Part shown: positions 1 to 7,237 of the stretch, piece after piece
Position numbering within the stretch: position 1 is the first letter of the stretch
How the letters are laid out: each line of letters opens with the position of its first letter
Assembly: GCF_001189955.1 (NCBI RefSeq)
Contig: NZ_LFLT01000018.1
Location: forward strand, 39,706-103,705
Source: Herbaspirillum chlorophenolicum
GTDB taxonomy: Bacteria; Pseudomonadota; Gammaproteobacteria; Burkholderiales; Burkholderiaceae_D
DNA: 64,000 nt
Direction of reading: 5' to 3'
Notes under the pieces: generated by a model
What the model was told of the DNA's origin: nothing
Databases searched by the model: none
What the model saw: the letters and a program-made list of their open reading frames with translations, nothing else
Made by a program: the position numbers and the translations under genes

Positions 1-345
1 CCGCCCAAGCGGGGCGGCGACGATATCCTGAGCTGGTCGCTGACGGCGGTCTTTCGTTTTGGCGGCGACCTCATCGCCGACGACGAGCCGGCATCGCAAC
101 GCCACACCATCATCGGCAGCGGCGACCGCGCCCATCATCTGGCCATGGCGCCGGGAACGCCCGCACCGCAGCCACGCCAGCCCAGCGCCAGGCGCGACGC
201 GCTGATCATGCCACCCAAGCCCAAATCCAGGGCCGAGTGCCAACGGCGCTGCGGCAAGAACGGGTTTTGCGATCCTTCCTCGGACCTGGGCTGCGGCGGC
301 GAGCATTGCGGCAATCCGCTCATGCGCCATCCAGGCATGCTGTGA
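1..345 (+). CDS. 3' end of an unidentified protein, truncated by the window edge
   Basis: The frame is open from base 1 to a TGA at 343-345, giving at least 114 residues. Its third codon positions are GC-rich like the neighbouring hrp genes, whereas the other two forward frames are stopped early or arginine-rich. The C-terminal part is proline- and arginine-rich and then cysteine-rich (five Cys in about 25 residues, beginning CQRRC). It ends just before the HrpL box of hrpB, so it belongs to the preceding transcription unit. I do not recognise the family; in P. syringae this position holds hrpA/hrpZ, but no similarity to either is visible. Confidence 0.45.
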   Translation, partial: PPKRGGDDILSWSLTAVFRFGGDLIADDEPASQRHTIIGSGDRAHHLAMAPGTPAPQPRQPSARRDALIMPPKPKSRAECQRRCGKNGFCDPSSDLGCGGEHCGNPLMRHPGML

Positions 346-363
346 CAGCGGCGTTGCATCGCT

Positions 364-391
364 GGAACCTTCCGTTGCCGTTTTCCACTCA
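364..391 (+). promoter_or_regulatory. HrpL (ECF sigma) hrp box driving hrpB-hrcJ-hrpD-hrpE
   Basis: GGAACC at 364-369, a 15-base spacer, then CCACTCA at 385-391. This matches the HrpL consensus GGAACC-N15/16-CCACNNA at every fixed position. It lies 36 bases upstream of the hrpB start, as expected for the promoter of a T3SS operon. Confidence 0.85.
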
Positions 392-426
392 AGAACTGTT
401 CAGTCAGATTTCGATGGAGTGGAAAT

Positions 427-831
427 ATGCAGCAAGCGCCATTACAGCCAAGCGTGACCCTGAACGACCAGTCCGCCGGCGGACCCCGCAGCAACGGCCT
501 GCACATGGAGATCCAGTCCGGCAGCGCTGAAGGCGAGCATTTCAAGGCCATGTTCGAGCAGTACATGAACAAGGATGCAATGCGCATCAAGCCCAACACC
601 AATTCGCTGGGCAGCGCGCTGGCGCAGCGCACCACCGGCCTGGCATCCGAAATCAAGCAAGACCAGATGTATGTCTCCAAACTGCTCGAGAAGGCCAGCG
701 TCAGCGGCGACTCCATGCAGCTCATGCGCGCCATGATGGCGCTGAGCGATTACCAGATCCGTGTGCAGACGATTTCCAAGACCGTATCCAAGGCGTCTTC
801 CTCTGTCGATTCACTGACCAAACTTCAATAA
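427..831 (+). CDS. hrpB: T3SS inner rod protein HrpB (SctI family)
   Basis: This 134-residue protein has the SctI hallmark at its C-terminus: a helix with ISKTVSKASSSVDSLTKLQ, the segment that packs in the inner rod/inner-membrane base of the needle complex. The polar, Ser/Gly-rich N-terminus is typical of secreted early substrates. It is the first gene after a perfect HrpL box and is followed 8 bases later by hrcJ. Its order relative to hrcJ, hrpD and hrpE is that of the P. syringae hrpZ operon. Confidence 0.85.
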   Translation: MQQAPLQPSVTLNDQSAGGPRSNGLHMEIQSGSAEGEHFKAMFEQYMNKDAMRIKPNTNSLGSALAQRTTGLASEIKQDQMYVSKLLEKASVSGDSMQLMRAMMALSDYQIRVQTISKTVSKASSSVDSLTKLQ

Positions 832-839
832 CCGGGGGC

Positions 840-1748
840 ATGCATATGCCGAAGACAAGCAATCTGCAGCCGCGCAGACCGGTGGCGCGCGGCATCCTGT
901 TACGCGACCTGGCGCGCCTGGCCTGCCTGGCCATGCTGCTGGTGCTGTTGAGCGCTTGCAGCAGGATGGTCATCCTGCAGGCCGGATTGACCGATGCCGA
1001 CGCCAACGAAATCATCCTGACCTTGAACCGCCAGGGGATCGAGGTCGACAAGCAGAAGAGCAAGGAAGGCGTCACGCTGCTGGTCAAGGACGCCGAGCTT
1101 TCGCGCGCCACCGAAACCATGACTGCGGCAGGTCTGCCGCGTCGCAGCCTGTCCAACCTGGGTGAAGTATTCAAGAAGCAGGGCATGATCTCTTCGCCCA
1201 TGGAAGAGCGCATCCGCTACATCCACGGCCTGTCCGAAGAACTGGAGTCGACCATGCTGCAGTTCGACAACGTGGTGGCGGCGCGCGTGCACGTGGTGCT
1301 GCCGGAGCGCATCGCGCCGGGCGAGCCGATCCAGCCTTCTTCGGCCGCCGTGTTCATCAAGTACCGCCCGCCGCTGGATGAAGACGCGGTCATGCCGCGC
1401 ATCCGCCGGCTGGTCGCATCCAGCATTCCGGGCCTGGCCAGCGAGGATGGGCGCAACAAGGTGTCGGTGGTGATGATGCCGGGCGAAGCGCCGGCGCCAG
1501 GGATCGAATGGACCATGTTCGGACCATTCACCGTGGCCGCGGCATCGGCTACAGGGCTGGCGCTGAGCTTCGGCCTGCTGTTGATAGTGGCCCTGGCCAG
1601 CCTGGGTTACATCGGCTTGCAAAAGGCGCTGCGTCATCCGCGGCTCAACCGCCTGGTCGCCAACTTCGTCGCACGCCGCGCCGGGAAGGCGGCCGAGAAG
1701 CAGGCCGAGAAGCAGGCCAAGGCGCAGCAGAGTACGCAGGGTACGTGA
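840..1748 (+). CDS. hrcJ: T3SS inner-membrane ring lipoprotein HrcJ (SctJ)
   Basis: The 302-residue protein has a signal sequence ending in a lipobox (LLSAC, Cys40), a periplasmic YscJ/FliF ring-building domain (about residues 45-215, with VVAARVHVVLPER), a transmembrane helix near residues 228-258 and a basic cytoplasmic tail rich in Lys/Gln repeats. It forms the inner-membrane ring of the secretion apparatus. A second ATG two codons in (846) could also be the start. The stop overlaps the next start by one base (TGATG), so hrpD is translationally coupled. Confidence 0.93.
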   Translation: MHMPKTSNLQPRRPVARGILLRDLARLACLAMLLVLLSACSRMVILQAGLTDADANEIILTLNRQGIEVDKQKSKEGVTLLVKDAELSRATETMTAAGLPRRSLSNLGEVFKKQGMISSPMEERIRYIHGLSEELESTMLQFDNVVAARVHVVLPERIAPGEPIQPSSAAVFIKYRPPLDEDAVMPRIRRLVASSIPGLASEDGRNKVSVVMMPGEAPAPGIEWTMFGPFTVAAASATGLALSFGLLLIVALASLGYIGLQKALRHPRLNRLVANFVARRAGKAAEKQAEKQAKAQQSTQGT

Positions 1749-2341
1749 TGCAGGAGGCCTTGTCGGACGATTTCCTCGATTGGTGGTTTGCGCCCTGGAC
1801 GTATGGGGAGCTTGCCGCCGGCTCGGGTGTGATCGGGCAGGTGGCAGCCAGCACACTGGGACGGCGCGACAGCTACCGTCACTGGTGCGAGCAACATGCC
1901 GTGGCCGCCGTGCTGCCGGCATCGGCGGACCTGCGCTGGCAGGGCGCGGCGCTGCGCGATGCGCAGCAATTCGCGCTGGCGGCAACCTTGTACGGCGGCT
2001 TGTTCGCCGCACGCGCCCGGCGCACCGAAGAACTGGCGGGGCTGACGGCGCCGCACCGGCGCTGGTGCCTGAGCGTAGCGCTGACACAGCCGCTGGCCGG
2101 ATGGACCTCCGAGCTGCCCGGTCCGCTGGCCAACGCACGCACACGAGGTGTGCTGGAACTGGCGTTGCGGCTGGAGCAGGCGTTTCCCGGGATGTGGTCG
2201 CGGCTACGGCTGCTGCTGGCGCCTGCCGACGATGTACAGATGGCGCCGCAACTGCGGCAGCCGCTGCCGGAGACGGTGCGGCTGCGCGAGCGCGAGCGCA
2301 CTTGCTGGCAATTATGCGTCGCGCGCGCGGCGGCGTCCTAG
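1748..2341 (+). CDS. hrpD: T3SS accessory protein HrpD (SctK-like)
   Basis: A 197-residue protein rich in Trp, Leu and Arg with no membrane segment. The ATG at 1748 overlaps the hrcJ stop; the frame extends further upstream inside hrcJ, but that part is clearly a shadow. Position between hrcJ and hrpE, length and composition match HrpD/SctK, the sorting-platform component that links the C-ring pods to the inner ring. This family diverges strongly in sequence, so the assignment rests mainly on synteny. Confidence 0.7.
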   Translation: MQEALSDDFLDWWFAPWTYGELAAGSGVIGQVAASTLGRRDSYRHWCEQHAVAAVLPASADLRWQGAALRDAQQFALAATLYGGLFAARARRTEELAGLTAPHRRWCLSVALTQPLAGWTSELPGPLANARTRGVLELALRLEQAFPGMWSRLRLLLAPADDVQMAPQLRQPLPETVRLRERERTCWQLCVARAAAS

Positions 2342-3139
2342 ATGAGTGCCGAGAACGGAGTCTGGAACATCATGCAGCAAGAACAGGCAATGAATTCTTT
2401 TTGCGTCGCTGCGCTGGCGCTGCCGCAGTCGCTGCGTCCGCGCTTTGGCGTGGTGAGATCGGAAGCCTTCGCCGTGACCGACGAGGCCGGCCAGGCTGCC
2501 GCGCGCATGCTGGAGCAAGCCCGCCAACAAGCGGATGACCTGATGAAAAAGGCGCGCCGGCAGGCCGATCACCTGATGCGCGACGAACAGCGGCGAGTGG
2601 CCGAGGAGGCGACCCAACTGGTGCAGGTGCTGCAGCAAATGCAATGCGAGGTGCTCGAGCAGGCACAGGAATTGGCCATCGAGCTGGCCCAGCTCACATT
2701 CGATCGCCTGGTGCTGGAGACTACTCCGCGCGAACGGCTGGAGGCGGCTTGCCGGCGGGTACGCGCGGAGGCGCCGCCGAAACTGGCCGAGGCGGTAGCC
2801 TGGATGCATCCGCTGGACAAGGCCGAACTGGCCGCAGCCGACGCCATGGCATGGCAGATCAGGGAAGACGATCGCTTGCCGCGCGGCACCTGCCGGCTGG
2901 AGGCCGCCAGCGGCGAATGGCGCGCGCAGTTCGACCTGGCAGCGGCCGCCTTGCGCGCAGCGCTGGCAGAATTCGGCGCGCTTGGCGCGCCGGCGGTCGA
3001 TCAGAACCACGTTGCAGACCATGAGCAAGGGGACGACAACCCGAACGCCCCCGAAGCGCATGGCCAGGACGAGGAACAGGAGCATGCCGACGAGAGCGAA
3101 GAGGAAGAGCAGGGCGCTGGCGCCTCATGGCGGAGATAA
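2342..3139 (+). CDS. hrpE: T3SS stator protein HrpE (SctL) with an acidic C-terminal extension
   Basis: A 265-residue SctL/FliH-type stator that tethers and restrains the ATPase. After a short N-terminal region it has a long charged coiled coil (about residues 55-120, repeated QADDLMKKARRQADHL-like heptads) and the C-terminal ATPase-binding domain to about residue 220. The last 45 or so residues are a low-complexity acidic tail (Glu/Asp/Gln/His) not expected in the family, which is usually about 200-230 residues. The start abuts the hrpD stop. An in-frame ATG at residue 11 is possible. Confidence 0.82.
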   Translation: MSAENGVWNIMQQEQAMNSFCVAALALPQSLRPRFGVVRSEAFAVTDEAGQAAARMLEQARQQADDLMKKARRQADHLMRDEQRRVAEEATQLVQVLQQMQCEVLEQAQELAIELAQLTFDRLVLETTPRERLEAACRRVRAEAPPKLAEAVAWMHPLDKAELAAADAMAWQIREDDRLPRGTCRLEAASGEWRAQFDLAAAALRAALAEFGALGAPAVDQNHVADHEQGDDNPNAPEAHGQDEEQEHADESEEEEQGAGASWRR

Positions 3140-3167
3140 AAGTTGAGACTTTTGTGGGGCATGCGAG

Positions 3168-3196
3168 CGAACCGGATGGCAGGGGGAGGGCACATA
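3168..3196 (+). promoter_or_regulatory. Probable degenerate hrp box upstream of hrpF-hrpG-hrcC
   Basis: CGAACC at 3168-3173, a 16-base spacer and GCACATA at 3190-3196: two mismatches to GGAACC-N15/16-CCACNNA, one per half. It lies 67 bases before hrpF. The matching P. syringae operon (hrpF-hrpG-hrcC) also has its own HrpL promoter, which supports the call. Confidence 0.5.
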
Positions 3197-3262
3197 TCCA
3201 TGCATTCCCATCTGTCAATCGTGAATCGGCACGCCGGTTTGCTTACGCAAAGGAGAACGACC

Positions 3263-3496
3263 ATGTCCGCCAACAGCCATCCTTATTTGCAGACGCTCGG
3301 CAAGCTGAACAATCGCTTCGAATCGACTGCCGATCAGCTGAGCGATTTCAACCGGCGCCAGGCCGATGGCGAACATCCTGATCCGGCCGAATTCATGGAC
3401 TTGCTCAACAAGCAATCGGTCACGCGCACGGCCATGACCGCGCAGTTCGGCCTGCTGCAAAAGCCGCTCAAGACCGTCCTCAGCGAAACCCGTTAA
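3263..3496 (+). CDS. hrpF: Small T3SS protein HrpF-like
   Basis: A 77-residue, all-helical, soluble-looking protein preceded by a good Shine-Dalgarno (AAGGAGA, about 3249). Size and position directly before hrpG and hrcC match P. syringae HrpF (about 74 residues), a small chaperone-class protein thought to hold the pilin subunit before export. The C-terminal half (a PAEFMDLLNKQ helix followed by a QKPLKTV helix) also recalls needle-type helical hairpins, so a SctF-like role cannot be excluded from sequence alone. Confidence 0.6.
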   Translation: MSANSHPYLQTLGKLNNRFESTADQLSDFNRRQADGEHPDPAEFMDLLNKQSVTRTAMTAQFGLLQKPLKTVLSETR

Positions 3497-3499
3497 CCC

Positions 3500-3919
3500 A
3501 TGCGGTCCGAAGAACTGGAGCAGTGGCTATTGGCGCTGCCCCTGTCGGAACCGTGTGAAATCGACGGCGAACGCGTTTATTTCAACATTGCCGACGATGG
3601 CGCGGAGCTTGGCCTGATCTTGCTCCCGCACCCGTCCGACGCCCAGATTACCGAAGCCATCCGCGCCGGATTCCAGGGCGCCCTGGAGTTCGAGGCGGGC
3701 CTGGGCATCGGCGAGGATGGCGCATTGTTGCTCAATCGTTGGCTGCCCCAGGCCGAGACCTGGTTCGACGCCGCCGACGCACTCGAGGATTTGCTCAACC
3801 AGGCCGGTCTGTGGCGGGCCGCCCTGGGATACGTCACGAAGACCGGCATCCGGCGGGATACCGGAATCAATCGGGCCGAAGAGCGCTTGCGCGCGGCCAT
3901 CAAGGGGGATACACCATGA
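3500..3919 (+). CDS. hrpG: T3SS chaperone-like protein HrpG
   Basis: A 139-residue acidic protein. Its pattern (short N-terminal helix, strands around CEIDGERVYFNI and ELGLILLP, a helix, then a GEDGALLLNRWLP strand-turn and a final helix) resembles the class I chaperone fold. Length and location between hrpF and hrcC match P. syringae HrpG, a chaperone-like protein that there counteracts the HrpV anti-activator. Three bases separate it from hrpF, and its TGA overlaps the hrcC ATG (ATGA). Confidence 0.65.
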   Translation: MRSEELEQWLLALPLSEPCEIDGERVYFNIADDGAELGLILLPHPSDAQITEAIRAGFQGALEFEAGLGIGEDGALLLNRWLPQAETWFDAADALEDLLNQAGLWRAALGYVTKTGIRRDTGINRAEERLRAAIKGDTP

Positions 3920-6015
3920 ACGTCAGAGAAACCATCAAGTCCTGGGGCATCGGCATGCTGCTGGCCGTGCTGCTGCTGTGGGGCACCACGCTGCATGCGG
4001 CGGTGCCGGCGGCATGGAAGGATGGTGGATTTTCCATCAATGCCAATGGCCTGACGGTGCGCGGCGTGCTGGATGAATTTTCACGCACCTACGGCGTGCG
4101 CCTGCAGATGAGCGCCGACGGCGGCCAGATCATCAAGGGCCGGGTCAAGGCCGACAACGGCGTGGAATTCCTCAACCGGTTGACCGGTTCCTACAAGATG
4201 CGCTGGTTTGTCTACAACGATACGCTGTACGTGGTGCCGTCGACCGACAATACCTCCTCGCGCATGCAGGTCGGCGACGACGCCGTGATGGATGCCAAGG
4301 CTGCGCTGGTCGGCCTGGGCCTGTTCGATGAGCGTTTCGGATGGGGCGAGTTGCCGGACGAAGGCGTGGTCATCGTCAGCGGCCCGCGCGCCTACGTGGA
4401 CCTGGTGCGGGAGGTGCTCATGCCCACCGGCAAGAAGGAAAAACTGCGCGGGCGGCAGGTCATGCTGTTTCGCCTGACTTACGCTACTGCCAATGACCGC
4501 GTCATCAATTCGCGCGGCAAGGCCGAGACCATCCCCGGCATCAAGACCATCCTCACCAATCTGCTCATGGGCGCGCATGGCGGTGAAAAACTCACCGGCA
4601 GCAGCAACCGCTTCGACGCCGATAGCCGCAAGCGTTCGCGCACCGGCAAGATCAGCCGCAGCGAGTCAAGCGAAGGCAACCCTGGAAGTGGCGAGCGTTT
4701 TTCGCCCCTGTTTGCCGCACCCGGCAGTAACGGGCGCAACAACCTGATGGCCCCGGGCGCATCCCAGGGCGACTATGACAATGGCGCGGGCGCCGGTAAC
4801 GGACAGGAAGGCGAGGGCAAGAACCAGCCGCCACGCATCGAAGCCGATCCCACCCTCAATGCCATCATGATCTATGACGACATCGCCAAGAAAGAGATGT
4901 ATGCGTCGCTGATCGCCCAGCTCGACGTCAAGCCCCAGCAGGTCGAGATCGAGGCGCTCATCGTCGATATCGACCGCAGCCGGCTGGCCGAAATGGGCGT
5001 GGAGTGGGGCGTGCGCGCCGGAGTGGTCGATACCGTGGTCAACGGCACCACCACCCAGTCCAGAGGCACCAACCTGCCGTTGCCGGGCGCGACCCTGCTC
5101 ATCAGCGATGCGGCGCGTTTCTATGCCCGCCTCAAGGCGATGGAATCGAACGGCGAGGCCCGCGTGCTGGCGACCCCGACCGTGCTGACGCTGGACAATG
5201 TGGCGGCGGTGCTGGACCTGAGCCAGAGCGCCTACGTATCGATGATCGGCGAGCGCGTGGCCGACATGTCCGATATCACGGCAGGGACCATGCTGCGCGT
5301 GATCCCCCGCATCATCAATGACGGCGGCCACACCCGGGTGCGGATGGAAGTCGATATCGAAGACGGCTCGCTGAACAACAACGATACCAATACCTCGACC
5401 ACCACCAATGGCAGCGGCAGCACCAACATCGCCGCCAGCGTGACCCGGTCGACCATCAATACCCAGGCCATCATCGATGCCCAGCAGACGCTGATGATCG
5501 GTGGCTATCGTGCCGAGTCGCTGATCCGCAACAAGCAGAAGGTGCCGGTGCTGGGCGACTTGCCGCTGGTGGGCGGATTGTTTCGCAGCGAGTCCAAATC
5601 CAACAGCACCCGCGAGCGACTGTTCCTGATCACGCCGCGCATTACCAGTTTCGATGGCACCCGCCTGGCATCCAATACGGCAGCCCGCGGCAAGGCAGGC
5701 GCGGCGCCGGCCAATCCGATGCCGCCGACCGCGCCCCCATCGGCGCCAGGCATGCCGCCGATCCCGGTACCGGCGCCAGTCAACAGTTCGCAGATATTGC
5801 CGGCGCCTGCGGCAGCGGCCACCTCCAGTAGCACGCCACCGGCCATGCTGCCCCTGCCGGCGAATCCACCGGCGTCGAGTACGCAAAGCGCAACGGAAGA
5901 GCCGGCGCTGGCCAGTACGGCGCCTGCGGGTGGCTCGTTGATGGGGGTGCGCCTGCCGCTGCGCAAGACCAAGAACCGTTGCGTCAGGCCTGGCGGTATC
6001 GTCGGGATTCTCTAG
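3916..6015 (+). CDS. hrcC: T3SS outer-membrane secretin HrcC (SctC)
   Basis: A 699-residue secretin starting at the ATG that overlaps the hrpG stop. A signal peptide (cleavage near HAAVP, residue 30) is followed by N0/N1-type domains (GLTVRGVLDEFSRTYGV; VVPSTDNTS), a Gly/Ser/Asn-rich insertion at about residues 240-295, an N3 domain, and the secretin core with VEIEALIVDIDRS and the closing LPLVGGLFRS/RERLFLITPRI motifs (about residues 540-580). A Pro/Ala-rich tail of about 100 residues follows. It forms the outer-membrane ring of the injectisome. No lipoprotein pilotin gene (hrpT) follows, unlike in P. syringae. Confidence 0.93.
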   Translation: MNVRETIKSWGIGMLLAVLLLWGTTLHAAVPAAWKDGGFSINANGLTVRGVLDEFSRTYGVRLQMSADGGQIIKGRVKADNGVEFLNRLTGSYKMRWFVYNDTLYVVPSTDNTSSRMQVGDDAVMDAKAALVGLGLFDERFGWGELPDEGVVIVSGPRAYVDLVREVLMPTGKKEKLRGRQVMLFRLTYATANDRVINSRGKAETIPGIKTILTNLLMGAHGGEKLTGSSNRFDADSRKRSRTGKISRSESSEGNPGSGERFSPLFAAPGSNGRNNLMAPGASQGDYDNGAGAGNGQEGEGKNQPPRIEADPTLNAIMIYDDIAKKEMYASLIAQLDVKPQQVEIEALIVDIDRSRLAEMGVEWGVRAGVVDTVVNGTTTQSRGTNLPLPGATLLISDAARFYARLKAMESNGEARVLATPTVLTLDNVAAVLDLSQSAYVSMIGERVADMSDITAGTMLRVIPRIINDGGHTRVRMEVDIEDGSLNNNDTNTSTTTNGSGSTNIAASVTRSTINTQAIIDAQQTLMIGGYRAESLIRNKQKVPVLGDLPLVGGLFRSESKSNSTRERLFLITPRITSFDGTRLASNTAARGKAGAAPANPMPPTAPPSAPGMPPIPVPAPVNSSQILPAPAAAATSSSTPPAMLPLPANPPASSTQSATEEPALASTAPAGGSLMGVRLPLRKTKNRCVRPGGIVGIL

Positions 6016-6058
6016 TGTCCCGAGTCAGAACACTAGGGCCTGCTTATCATCCCGCAGC

Positions 6059-6090
6059 AAGGGAGCGCCACGGCGCTCCCTTTGCGTTTT
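6059..6090 (+). terminator. Rho-independent terminator after hrcC
   Basis: AAGGGAGCGC pairs with GCGCTCCCTT around a four-base loop (10-bp stem, 6059-6082) and is followed by TGCGTTTT. It separates the hrp operon from the pilus operon. Confidence 0.8.
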
Positions 6091-6118
6091 GGGGGCGCAG
6101 ATTTTTTCGTCGGGCGGT

Positions 6119-6146
6119 GGAACTGCCGCTCAGCCAGTTTCACTCA
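6119..6146 (+). promoter_or_regulatory. HrpL-box-like sequence ahead of the pilus operon
   Basis: GGAACT at 6119-6124, a 15-base spacer and TCACTCA at 6140-6146: two mismatches to GGAACC-N15/16-CCACNNA. Both are pyrimidine-for-pyrimidine changes. It lies downstream of the hrcC terminator and points at pilL, whose start is 434 bases away, so the leader would be long. If functional it would put the pilus under T3SS control. Confidence 0.4.
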
Positions 6147-6580
6147 TGTTCAGCGACCGGACAGTCAGGTGATGGCTGGGTGGTCGGCCAACAGGAAACG
6201 GTGTGCAAGGACGGCGAGATTGCTGTTTCGTCCAGTTCCGGTGCGGTCATATTTGTTGAGAATTTCACGCCCCGGTTTAGTTACACTGTGCAACATGTTG
6301 AGACGGAAAGCGCCAGCAAACGCTGGCCGGGCAAGGACAGGGATCATCGCATGGCGTACCGCGCCGACGTTGAATTGTTCACTGCAATGGTGAGCAAGCG
6401 ATGAAAGAGATGCAAAAGAATTAAGCAACATTCGAAACTCGGGCAACAGCACATTTTCAGGATTTCAAGCGATTTCAGGCCGGGCATTACCCGTTCCGTT
6501 TCGCACCGGCGGCCTTGCGCATGCAAGACGCAGGGGACTCTGTTTGCCTTTTTTTAACGTTGTCGTTCAAGGGATGCGTC

Positions 6581-7237
6581 ATGGTTCGCTCAAACATTGC
6601 AGGCTGCTGCCACGGCAGGCGGTTCAGGTTGGTGGCTTGCGCTTTTGTTGTCACGCTGGGCTCGGGCTGGGCCAGCCAGGCCGCTGCGCAAGCGGCGCTG
6701 CCGTCCATGAGGTATGTCGGTACCACGACCTTTGCCAGCGCCGAGGATGGCCGCTTCCAGTTGGTGGCCGGCGAGCCGGAACTGGATGACTGCGACCCGT
6801 TGCCGCTGGCCAGGGCTGCGCTCGCCAGCGATACGCTGGTGCTGGCCAAGGCCGACACCGACAAGAAGCCGGTAGTCCGCCCGGCACGGGCCGGCAAGAG
6901 CGCTGTCACCACCGAAACCTTGATCGATGCGGCGCCAATGGCAGCCGCGCCGGCAGCCATCGCCGTGTCCGCCGACGCCACCCGCACCTGGGAGATCGTC
7001 GTCTCCGACAAGACCCTCAACGCCACCATGGCGCGCTGGGCTGCTGCGGCCGGATGGCAACTGCTGTGGGAGTTGCCGGTGGACTATGCCGTCGAGGCCC
7101 GCACGCAGGTCCGCGGCACATTCGAAGAAGCCGTGTCGATCGTCGCCAGCAGCATGGAGTCGGCAGAAATTCCAATGAAAGCAGTCTTTTATCAAGGCAA
7201 CAGAGTGTTGCGCATCATGGCCAAGGGGAGCGAATGA
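6581..7237 (+). CDS. pilL: Type IVb pilus assembly protein PilL (TcpQ domain)
   Basis: A 218-residue exported protein. The ATG at 6581 (MVRSNIAG) gives a signal peptide ending near SQAAAQA; an earlier in-frame ATG at 6515 would bury that signal. The C-terminal 80 residues (from TWEIVVSDKTLNATMARWA) are a TcpQ/PilL C-terminal domain, found in partners of type IVb secretins, where it helps stabilise or localise the PilN ring. The stop overlaps the pilN start. Confidence 0.8.
   Translation: MVRSNIAGCCHGRRFRLVACAFVVTLGSGWASQAAAQAALPSMRYVGTTTFASAEDGRFQLVAGEPELDDCDPLPLARAALASDTLVLAKADTDKKPVVRPARAGKSAVTTETLIDAAPMAAAPAAIAVSADATRTWEIVVSDKTLNATMARWAAAAGWQLLWELPVDYAVEARTQVRGTFEEAVSIVASSMESAEIPMKAVFYQGNRVLRIMAKGSE

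Larger units (their letters stand above)
6016..6580. other. Intergenic region between hrcC and pilL
   Basis: This 565-base gap contains the hrcC terminator (6059-6090) and a HrpL-box-like sequence (6119-6146). The rest is less GC-rich and holds only short, arginine-rich or atypical reading frames that I do not accept as genes. No clear sigma-70 promoter was found close to pilL. Confidence 0.6.

Noticed and set aside
3001..3139. Antisense hydrophobic reading frame opposite the hrpE tail
   Set aside because: Leu/Val-rich antisense frames are expected opposite Glu/Gln-rich coding sequence; no start, ribosome site or stop context supports a gene.
6180..6404. A 74-residue GTG-initiated frame just after the HrpL-like box, considered as hrpT/hrpV replacement
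   Set aside because: No ribosome site, atypical codon use, no lipobox or similarity to HrpT/HrpV.
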